The notes beneath the pieces were generated by a model that searched no databases, was not told the origin of the DNA, and saw nothing but the letters and a program-made list of their open reading frames with translations. The translations under genes were made by a program, and so were the position numbers. From Schistosoma mansoni (lineage: Eukaryota; Platyhelminthes; Trematoda; Strigeidida; Schistosomatidae): a stretch of DNA of 64,000 bases. The stretch spans positions 3,968,001-4,032,000 of the forward strand of contig NW_017385987.1 of the NCBI RefSeq assembly GCF_000237925.1, in the 5' to 3' direction. Positions 54,641 through 64,000 of this stretch are shown here, in pieces (the stretch's first letter is position 1; each line of letters starts with the position of its first letter).

Positions 54641-55335
54641 TGCAACCTAGTTCCAGAGTGCTTAGTGATGTTGACCTTTTTGTCATTCTCTATTCAGAAC
54701 AAACAAAAGAATCCAAACAATTATGTGACTGTCACTGTATGAACAATTCGAAATAACGTTATGATTGCAGAAAATTTATAACCTGAACTCACCGTACGTT
54801 CCTGGGATACTGTCCTTGTTGTTTGTTAATGAAACTCAAAAATTTGAGATGAGGCAGGTAGTGGTCGGAAGAAAAGATAGTACAGGATAGTCCATAGTCT
54901 AAAACAGAGTGAAACGTTAAGTGAAAAGACAATATGAAGAATTAGGTACAGATAACCATTTAGTCCTTGCTGACGTTGCTAGTCATTGTCTTTTTACGTC
55001 ATTTAAAGGCCACATTTGCTAGAGCTTAATTTTTTAACAGATACGTTTCGCTGAAGCATGTAAATGCTACTAAAGCCTGCTGATGAACCATCGTAGGTAA
55101 TAATTAATAAAGGTGACTTGTTAATAGTAAGGATTGAGCTATTAATTTATGAGTACTAATCAACATTACAATACGATAATAAATGTGAACATTAGTCAGA
55201 AAACTAATAGAATAATGGGTAAACATAAGCAAAGAATCGATCGAGAAATGTAAAGTGAAAATGAGGATTAATAATCGGTTGCGTTTTTTCGGTCTTCAAA
55301 AGAGTTGCAGTTAAGCTCCAATACAGTGACAAATA
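54641..55335. other. Spacer, nothing recognised
   Basis: AT-rich sequence preceding the truncated RTE-like copy. No exon with support. Confidence 0.35.
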
Positions 55336-56586
55336 TGCTGATAAAATGCAGTATTTTGGCAGCACTGAGAAACTGCCAGGATGTTGAGGATGCATTTCCC
55401 TCCTCTTGATGTAAATTGTTGCTCCAGGACTGGCCTGCGTAAACACCTGAACTAAGGATAGGGGGTGAAGTAGTCGGACGCGTCGACAACTTCACCGATC
55501 TCGGAAGTCTGATCAGCCCTAATGGATTGGTGTCTGACGAAATCTCTGTATGGATTCAAAAAACCCATTCGTCATTTCCCGACTTGCGTTATCTATGGTG
55601 AAGTTGAATATATCTGTCTATCAATTAAAGGATGAGCATACTGCGCAGCAGTTCTTTCTGTCCTACTTTACGGCTGCGGAACGTGGCCATTGACAGTAAT
55701 GCGTACTCGTAAGTTACTAGTATTTGATCACAGATGTCTAAGAAATATTGCTCGTATCTTCTGGGATCATCGGGTAAATAATAGTGAGGTTAGACGCAGG
55801 GTATTAGGGAATGATGATAAATCAGTTGATGAGGTTGTGGATCTCTATGGGCTGAGATGGTTGGGATACGTATTACGCGTGCCCAATCACCAACTGCCAC
55901 GACACACAATGCTGACTAGTGTTGAGGACAGTCGGAAGAAAGTTAGGGGCGAGCAAACCAAAACGTGGCATCAGTCCTTGAAGTCACTAACTTCTGGTTT
56001 GGGTCATGTTTGTAGATGCAGACTACTTGGTTGAAGTTCGCGTGACTATCGCAACCAACGGTTGGGGAATTCGGGTGACATGTATCAGAATCGATCACAA
56101 TGGCGTAGGTGTATACACTCTCTGTCTTCCCTTAAACCGTGAAATTAAAACTACTTTATACCTTTCATTCTCCCTGTATCATGTCCTTATATGCAATCAT
56201 TTTTATATATTACTACCATTGAAGTAACTACTTTATGAATTTGGTGTTCATTTTCCGTGCAAATGAGGTCTGGCAACTTGGTCCGATACATATATGTGCC
56301 TGGTCCTACGTTGTAGATGACTGACCGACTGAGATTATGTGAGACATGTTTCGAAAGCTTCTCTACAAACAAAAAATATTAAGTTGGTAGAAATATGATA
56401 TACTGACGGACTAATCATTGTGGCCTTTTGAGGCAAAATTTAAAACACAATAGCTCATAGATTTTACTTTATTACAAACTAAATAGAAATTGTCTACGTT
56501 TAGTTCTTAAGATGCTTAAAATTGACAAACTTGTCTGCCGTGTTACTAAAAAGTGTATAAGCGACATGTAAACAGAATCACAAAAA
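55336..56586 (+). mobile_element. RTE-like element, 5'-truncated twin of the PSMB3-intron copy
   Basis: Matches 33145-34391 at a constant offset of 22191 bp with only a few single-base differences, for example near 56563 and 56571. The C-terminal frame at 55690-56034 translates identically to 33499-33843. The copy starts abruptly at about 55336 within the RT C-terminal region and ends at AAAAAATACT, the same 3' end as its twin. Confidence 0.75.
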
Positions 56587-56589
56587 ATA

Positions 56590-58593
56590 CTCTGTAGTTT
56601 TATTTGCTAATCTTCCGGGCCAAAACTCCAACATAATATAGGATGGCCTCAAATATGTTATAACAATATTATAGTTTTCAATCAAAAGCCGTGGCCAATT
56701 AAGCTGTATAACAGACGGTGGAGATAGCTTTTGTTTTTCATTAATCGCGGTAGTGCGTGTATACAACTAAACAATTATACCCGTTTGTTTACCATTCATA
56801 CAGGGAGACGGTAGATATTGAATATAAATGCGGCTGCATATAAGGTGTGACAAATAGAGAAAAATGAGGTCTCTATTTCGCCGTTACAAAAATCATTAAA
56901 TATAAACGTCAAATAACTAGTCAAATCAGAAGTCAGAAATGAAGTGGTTAGAAGGTATATTCGAAGGGCTTTCGGCATGTCGATAAGCGTCTGGTCTAAG
57001 ATGGCCAACAGCTGCAAGGGATGAGTAGCACGTCGTACCCGCCCGTGACATGTTGCGGATTTGTGACCGCACACCTTCAGCTAGGTGTGTCTAGTGTACA
57101 CCGCCAACTTTGATGATCTATGTAGAATGATGTGACGACCCAGCTAACTTCGAAGTTACACCTCGCAGTCAGTATCTGACGTGGATTAAACCTTTAACGT
57201 ATCAAAGTACTATGGCTGCTTTGAAGACCGTATAACACAAAGGGTGCGATTACGTAAATATAAATTGGTAAAAATGAGTACAGAGATGTTAGTGAGACCA
57301 CCAATGCATGGGCTAGTTCATGGCGTATGATTAATTGATGCGCGTTTGTTGTCCTTGACTTCGACAGGGATCGATGATCTGTTCGGTATCCAGTGACCCA
57401 ACTACCGGATGATTTGGCTAGGGCTCAGTGACATTTCACTGGCCCTACACTAGTAAAATAAATGAGGTCACCATGAATGTCGAAAAATTGCAGAACTTAT
57501 TATTTTGTGGATGTATTTGCTGTTACAAACTAATCTCCTAAGCATCCCAGAAAAGGTTTAGAAACAACGACTGCATTGACTCAGGGTAGAATTCCGTTTC
57601 TACATTGAACAGTCAATGCCTCAAAAGCCCTACCTGGTTCCAGCCCTACTGACGGAATTTTGTATTAGGAAACTTGACTTCTCGGGAAGTACTCAATTCA
57701 AGGAGTGATACAGGTCAACCAACTTAGTATTCTTACTACTGAGCCCCGCATAGACCACGCGGGCTTCGTGACTGTGCGTTACGACCCGCAGTAACATGAC
57801 TGATACGCCAGAGGAAGTAAGTTTGGCGATTACTCTTCATCATTCGCAGAATGAGTACTTTTAAGTATCACACATAGACGTAACTTCACAAAAAAGAACC
57901 ATTGTTTTGCACAGGTGTACATCAAAATAATCTAACTACTTTGATCATACCCAATCTCTCTATTTTGGGCAGAAATTGGTCCGTTTCGTGTAAATTGGTA
58001 GAAGATGCAATAGAAAACTTCAGGAAAATGGCACAAAACCCAAAAATTTACCTAGGTCTGGGAAAGTCCCCGAAGTTTTGGGGAAATTCGGGTTTTCCCC
58101 AGTATTTCTACAGAATTGTATAATAGTTTGGGGCTTTTCCACAAAATTTCCCTTAGCTTTAGAGAAAGCTACCACATTTCTTACGAATTCGGGGAAAACC
58201 CTAAGATTTATCAAAGTTCCCCAAATATAGGGATATTGAGCAGCGCTAAAAGGTAATTACATACTTGATTTTCTCAAGTAAAAGTAAGGCCTCTCTGTGA
58301 GTTTTAATTTTGGAGATGAAAAACTATTCGTGCTTTTAACTGAGAAATCAAGGGCCACATGATATGTATTTTTTCAAGAAGAGAAGTTCAATATTCATCT
58401 GTGTAATTATTCTGTTGAACCCCATCATTCCATTATGTAGTCTCGCTACTTTGCATTAGAAATGTTTCTTAGATGAATTCCAAGGTATTAACCCTAAAGG
58501 GTACCCAATTCAGCTTACATTTTTCTCTAAGTCTTAGTTCAAGCATTTGAGAAGGCAAATATCTCTTAACCAAAGTTGTTTTGGAGGTGGGAA

Positions 58594-58631
<38 letters not shown>

Positions 58632-59730
58632 CGTACGTCTGATACATTGGAGTCCTCGGGATATCCAGCTACTTTTATTCTGCTAGATATGGGGACTTGC
58701 AGTACTTGTATTCATCGGAGGCATCCTAAGAAAAATGAGAACCTACAAATTCTCGGGTCTCATAGTATTCCTTTCACTTGTTAAGTGTCCATTTACGTAA
58801 AAACATGCTTTCTTAGTTCTTCGTAGATAATTTCTTATGAAGAAAGCATTTATAAAGAACTACCAGTGAATTGTTACTTATAGTTTACCCGGGACGTCAG
58901 TTAAAGACTCCCTGCTTGTCTTTACCTGACTGTGATGAATATTTTATTTATTCATGGCTGGAACTACGAGTTGAAGGATTCGTATCGACTGATTGATGTC
59001 ACTTATCATTTCAGTGTATACTATAGGCTAATGGTAAAGGTTACTTTAAACCTATCACTTGTAAACTCATTCGATACTCCACCATTCGTGAGTTTATACT
59101 CCAAGATCTCATTTTATTTCACTTTTAGTTGGAAATTCGTTAGCCAAACTCCCAATTACTATTGTTCCTAGTTTTAGGGCATTCTCGATTTCGCAAATGT
59201 CGAATACTGATTGTCCTGGATAGTGTGTTATTTTCGAGATACCGGCCGTTATGGTAACTTCATCGGATGTTATGCAGGTTTCTCACCAGACTTCGGATAT
59301 CGCGAAAATTTTTGAGGTACCAAATGATGATAAGACTTATGACTGAATGCTCTGAGCGAAAGAGTTATTCTCTGTCGAACTTGCGATCTAGAACACTTTA
59401 AATGTCATAAAATATAATAAATATGGTATTCTTGTCATCAGTTAGTTAGTCATAATCATTCTAAAACCTAACGTATTTCCATCGGTTCATACTGCTACAC
59501 ATCATGGCGAGTTGAGATCATCAAGCTAAGTTTCATAGCATTAGATGACGTAACAGTATCCGTAATGGTATAAAAGCTCAAGCATAGAGATAAAAGAAGT
59601 ATAGGATTTTGGAATTTTGGATCTAGTGGTGCATTTGGAGCGTTGTTCCTGTGTGTTGAAGCCGCCGAGTAAGCACTTCTGATGTTAGACATAGAGTTCT
59701 AGGTAAAGATAGAAAATCGACTGACAAGTT
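56590..59730. other. Mostly non-coding stretch with an LTR relic and a (TA)n tract
   Basis: No host exon is seen. About 56925-57130 (AAATCAGAAGTCAGAA..., then TGACCGCACACCTTCAGCTAGG) resembles a decayed LTR of the inner Gypsy family in the same orientation as that element. 57420-57540 resembles 51590-51660. A (TA)n tract lies at 58596-58630. At 58050-58230 several GGGGAAA/TTTCCCC words sit close together without forming a clear structure. Confidence 0.4.
58596..58630. repeat. (TA)n microsatellite
   Basis: About 35 bp of uninterrupted TA repeats, like those at 17545, 24249 and 27043. Confidence 0.95.
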
Positions 59731-59731
59731 A

Positions 59732-60251
59732 TTATTTATTTATTTAAACATAAATATTAGTACAAAGGGGCACCAGATATATATATGCGCCGCGCAAGTC
59801 TCATTTGATTTGTGTGAGGGCTGTGATACTGCCCAGGTGCCCAAACTGAAGCAGATGGTTTTCTTAGGGGGCCATACCCGGAGCCTTTGACCTAAAGGTC
59901 GGATCCCCAAGGCAGTGGAGCATCGTGAGGAGATGCAGTTCCATGGTGACCGGTGACCAACGATTGATTCATACGCCATTTGTTCCCTCAGGATACTGGA
60001 GTCCATGTGCAGCATTGGTTTGGAATCAGGGTTTTCCAACTCCCCTAAGTGGACTCTCCGTGTACACCAACCCGGTTAAAGCACCGGACATTCGCTTTTC
60101 GTCCTCTCAATTTCGTAAACAACAGTAATGCCACGAGAAGGCAGTGAGTAGGACTTTCCTGGCAGAGACTATATACGCGTGGGCATGTGAGAGCATTTTG
60201 AGAGAAAGAGCGGACTCTCCCCACTCTCGGCCGTACCAGGGCATTTGGGGG
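59732..60251 (-). repeat. Dispersed ~500-bp repeat, copy 2
   Basis: Nearly identical to 3976-4497 from the TTTATTTATTTAAACATAAA end to GGCATTTGGGGG. The TTTATT repeat at its left edge is an A-rich 3' tail on the minus strand. It sits immediately upstream of an RTE-like fragment in the NMT 5' region. Confidence 0.7.
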
Positions 60252-60269
60252 AGATAATTTGGTTAATCT

Positions 60270-60750
60270 TCATCGGCTAAGGCTATTGGGATATGCATTA
60301 CATATGCTCATCCATCGCCCACGTCGATAAGTGATGCCTGATGTATAAGTATGTTGGAGGAAAGCTAGGCCTGACCGAACCAAAACGTGGCATCAGTCCA
60401 TGAAGTTTTTGGAGACACGTATATAGGTTCATACTATTTGGCTAAGATCCGCTCAATTTTTATGACCAGTGGTTAAAGATGTTGGATGGTATGGTTCAGA
60501 ATCGATTGAAATGACGCATATCCATTCACTCTGTCTTCAACTAGATCTTAAAATTCATAATTAACTTCAAGACTTCCATTTTATTCCACAAATCCATATC
60601 TTTTTGAATCATATCTTATACCTAATGGTTACTACTACTGCTAATGTCGTTATTACTTAAACTCCTGGAATCTCGCTGTGCTGGTATGACATAAACCAGT
60701 ATACATATGTCCCAGCCCCCACGATAAGTATGACTAACTGGGGTTGTCAT
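60270..60750 (+). pseudogene. Diverged RTE-like 3' fragment upstream of NMT exon
   Basis: GACCGAACCAAAACGTGGCATCAGTCC at about 60372-60398 matches 33758-33785 of the PSMB3-intron element. The rest follows its 3' UTR loosely to the tail block at 60650-60745. It is older than the 33 and 55 kb copies. Confidence 0.6.
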
Positions 60751-60805
60751 AAATTTTTCGCCTGCCTTTCCTTAAACAATTTATGTCTTTATGTTTTCTT
60801 TACAG

Positions 60806-63128
60806 CCTTTAAAAAGCAAAATGAAAAAATCAGCTAATACAATTGATGTGTCGGATAGTGTTGACTCACTTCCTAATGCTGATAAATCTTTGTCATCTGG
60901 ACAATTCCCGAACGGGATTAATGAGAAACTTTTAAAGCAACTCACTAACGTCATGTTGGTCTCTGGATCTGGTAGTTCTAGTGGTGGGACAGAAAAGAAG
61001 TCTAAGAGTGATTATCGATTCTGGAGAACACAGCCAGTTCCTGACCTCAGTAAGTGACATTTTTCACGACTTTACTGATAAGTATTTTGCTTTTTCGATG
61101 TCCTTAGATCGTTTGGTCTAGTTGTGTAACTTTACGCATATATGGGGCAGGTCGTCTGGATATATGAAAAATAATACTGTTAATAAACTTTCAGAACGTC
61201 ACAATGCTGAATACTAAAATAAATAACAATGACATATATGTAAAATATTACCACAAAACTTATATTCCAGTTTGTAGATGATTGGAATCTTTTAGGGTTA
61301 TAGTTTTGAATAATCGAAGCAATTCAAGAATATACACAAAGCGTATTCAGACTTAGCCACTCCACTTCCAGCTATTAAAATATAACCTAATTTGTCTTCA
61401 ATAATCAAATTTTAGACAAGTGAGGTTAAACTACAACCTAATGTATAAACTTAGATATTTCATCGCATTTATGACTATGGACAATTCACAACGTATAGTT
61501 TTTTAACAATAGCCTGCATTCGAATCGTATCTACTAAATATAAAATAGTTGGTTTCAACTTTGTAGTTATTTAGACAACTCCATGTCTGACCACATAAAC
61601 TATGGTTTGCTCACTAATATGCGGAATGAGTGTTGTATGCTTATCGCCAATTTGTATTGACGATAAATGTCCTAACATTTTGTTAGTTAAGGATGGAACA
61701 TATTTGTAAGATCATATCGTACCGCTGTAAGATATAACAAATGCATTCTGAAAGAGGGTGTTAATCTAAGGTTACTGTTTTTATTGACCTATTGGTTGAG
61801 ACCTGAAGGGACATCAAAGTTAGTGCCAATGAGCTAATATATTCGACAATGGTTTTGAGTGCTGCTAGAGGTATGAGGGAGGTTATCACTTCTCGGTTGC
61901 TCACACTTTGGAAGGGTTCTTCTAGAAGTACCTGGAAAGAAAATTGGGTTAGAGTTGGTCTTAGTGACCTGAGAGCGTGACCGCAGTGCCCAAGGGCCAA
62001 CTGCTTGAGGCCCGATCACACACGACCTTTTTGTGGGTAAATTTTGTGTTAGCTCCGTACTTGTTGAGACCTTACTGCCGGAGACGGATATCTATGGGAT
62101 AAGGCGAGGTATGCATTTCTACAGCCAACCTTTTTTTAACCTCACCCTCCCTTTATGGGAAGGCACTATCACTATTATGCTAGTTGTCTGAGAGAAGCAC
62201 CTTACTGCCGTTACACCTCTGTACAGTCATCAGTACGACTTTGCCCCTAAACCTTGGGTTTTCTGCTTTTAGTCTTACCGTTCTTCAATCGATCTGTCTG
62301 GCATGGTAGAACCTTGAGGAACGATTGTTCCAGCTAGCATAGCCCATTTGGTTCATCACGATAGGAAGGCTCGACCACCATGTCAAGATAGCAGCAACGG
62401 CTGTAGCTGACTGACTGACTGAATATATTCGACAAGGATGCGAATTTTCATCAACTCAAATGATTCATTTTCTCAATCTATCTGCAAACTTTGACATCTA
62501 GGATATGTAGCATGTTTATATTTGTTATGTTAATCGGTGATTATTACTATTATTAACTATCAAAAGAGCATCGTATACCTCATAAAGACTTATTGGGTAC
62601 TTTTTATAAACCTTCAAAACAATATGAATAAATTGACTAACTTATGACTGTTCTTCGTTATTAACAATGGACTTACATTCATTCTCTCTGTAAGTCCCAG
62701 CAGTCTTTTACAACTCAATGACTAGCTTTTTCCATCATGTTGTTTCTCTACCTACCACGTTAAATGATTGTATCCCAAAGTCTTAGACTACATTTATTAA
62801 TGCGATTTTACTTTGATATTAGAGTTCTTTTGTTGCGAAAGTGAAATAAGGTGTTGATGGCAGGCACAATTATTAAAATAGTTAATATTTTATCGGTAAA
62901 GATTGGATTGTAGATAGTGCTTGAAATATAAGTAAAAAGGTTTGCTATTGGAAAGCGCAACTACAGTCTGTTGTGTTAAGCTAACCTATGCTTTACCTTT
63001 CAGCTGAAGAGATTACTGACAATGGTCCAATTGAACCAGATTCAAAACATGAAGATATTCGCTCACAGCCTTATACATTACCTGAGGGATTTTATTGGTG
63101 TGAAGTTTCTTTGGATGATGAAACTGAG
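60806..63128 (+). CDS. NMT: Glycylpeptide N-tetradecanoyltransferase (NMT), N-terminal exons, partial
   Basis: NMT moves myristate from myristoyl-CoA to the N-terminal Gly of target proteins. Two coding exons are in view: 60806-61049 and 63004-63128. Acceptors are TTTACAG at 60805 and TTTCAG at 63003; donors are GTAAGT at 61050 and GTAGTT at 63129. Exon phases agree (one base plus two). Exon 1 encodes a Ser/Lys-rich leader and then the NMT signature YRFWRTQPVPDL. Exon 2 encodes ITDNGPIEP, DIRSQPYTLPEGFYW and CEVSLDDETE, which match the start of the conserved NMT fold in animals. The first in-frame ATG is at 60821, but the frame is open back to the acceptor, so the true start may be in an upstream exon. 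The acyl-CoA and peptide pockets and the C-terminal catalytic carboxylate lie beyond the right edge. Confidence 0.88.
61050..63003 (+). other. NMT intron with an interspersed repeat
   Basis: The intron is 1954 bp with GT/AG ends. Its middle (about 61760-62425) looks like a retro-repeat: GC-richer than its surroundings, with ACCTTACTGCCGGAGACGG near 62070 and (CTGA)n at 62408-62422, the same kind of tail as the RTE-like copies. The remainder is plain AT-rich intron. Confidence 0.6.
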
Positions 63129-64000
63129 GTAGTTTTCCATTTTTGACAACTCTCTGAACAATTGTACTGTTATTATCTGCTATTCTTAGAAGCATGAAAT
63201 TTTAATTGGTTAGGATTAACACTTTAGTTCACGTAAATATAATTCTTATTAATCACTTTATAGTCTTGGTACGAATATATGAATTCCTTAGTTTTCAGCA
63301 CGAACTGCATCAAAATCTATAATTTACATTTTATGATCCTTGAAAGCAGGAATTGATTGAAAACAGTTTTCAGTATTCTCCAAATGTTCCTGCTGTTTAA
63401 TTACAATACCTTGAGACTGAATAATTAGTTTGTCATTAGTTTCTGTCCCTATATTTTATATTAATTTCTTCACAATGGTCCTGAAAATCGGAAATTTGAC
63501 CAGCTTTGATATTTTTTATAGCTTCTAAAGCTAATGTGGTTGTGGTAGTCTATTTGTCCCTCAAGGAAAAAGACAATGGAATACATTACGGTTCAGCAGT
63601 TACGTGCATCAAATAGCAAACTGCATAAAGTCTAAAGAATTTTTCTGGGACACTTTCTGGTGATTCATATACTTCCAGCTACTAGAATTGCGGATTTTAA
63701 GTATACAAAAAGGGTGGTAATGTAGTTTTCCCATTGGGCATCTTTTTCATTGAGTGCTTTAACAGTATGGAACGTCTGGTAAAGCCCATCATCAACATTA
63801 CTCAGTGAATGGATTAGTGAGTACTAACAATAGTTGTTAACGATGTCATGTAAGCTAGTAAATATATTAAATTTAAAATGCTTTGGATTTTCTATATTAT
63901 TATGTAGTTTTTTAACCAGCTGTTGGGTCTACAGACCAGTCTCGATCTCCACAAGCATCGCATCAAATGATATACTTTAAAAATGGTATATTCTCAAGGT
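63129..64000 (+). other. NMT intron continuing past the window edge
   Basis: Begins with the donor GTAGTT at 63129. I found no sequence here resembling the next conserved NMT block, so the next exon probably lies to the right of the window. Confidence 0.55.

Noticed and set aside
58020-58214. Overlapping frames on both strands with GGGGAAA/TTTCCCC words
   Set aside because: Short and compositionally odd, with no domain and no clean inverted or tandem repeat; treated as chance.
1-64000. CRISPR array, operon or prokaryotic defence system
   Set aside because: No regularly spaced direct repeats or bacterial-type gene clusters; introns and retroelements show a eukaryotic genome.
1-64000. Schistosome spliced-leader RNA gene
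   Set aside because: No match to the leader exon and donor arrangement was seen on either strand.

Overview
The window looks like nuclear DNA of a schistosome-like blood fluke. Three things point that way: strong AT bias with (TA)n tracts, introns of only 30-36 bp near the 5' ends of genes, and a dense load of trematode-type retrotransposons (Gypsy elements of the CsRn1/Boudicca type, RTE/SR2-like and CR1/SR1-like non-LTR elements). The species is inferred from these features, not proven.

Host genes are few and split by large introns. (1) A 973-bp internal exon on the minus strand (2463-3435) encodes a disordered, basic, serine-rich protein with a KEN motif; I do not recognise it. (2) SECIS-binding protein 2 (SBP2, L7Ae family) lies on the plus strand at 23017-27324. 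Its four coding exons give a 456-aa protein. (3) Proteasome subunit beta-3 (PSMB3) lies on the minus strand at 30964-36484. Its six coding exons give exactly 205 aa. (4) The N-terminal part of N-myristoyltransferase (NMT) lies on the plus strand at 60806-63128 and continues past the right edge.

The rest is mostly transposon. From 5.6 to 17 kb there are decayed CR1-like and RTE-like copies plus diverged Gypsy LTR relics. RTE copies on the minus strand lie at 18.2-21.4 kb and 28.0-29.85 kb and are nearly identical over 1.8 kb; a short 3' fragment sits at 36.8 kb. A second RTE-like family has near-identical copies at 32.7-34.39 kb (inside the last PSMB3 intron) and 55.34-56.58 kb.

The most striking structure is a three-level nest at 38.5-51.5 kb. 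A CR1-like relic is split by a plus-strand Gypsy element (39232-51428; 267-bp LTRs, one mismatch, AGAG target duplication). Its gag is in turn split by a minus-strand Gypsy element (40469-45788; 326-bp LTRs identical by eye, GTGT target duplication, tRNA-Trp-type primer site). Both Gypsy elements carry inactivating lesions. A decayed Gypsy gag/protease fragment follows at 52.5-53.8 kb.

I found no operon-like or bacterial defence-like system. The points most worth following up are the nested insertions, the micro-introns that hide the true reading frames of SBP2 and PSMB3, a perfect 58-bp hairpin around a (TA)n tract, and a tRNA-Glu-like SINE head.
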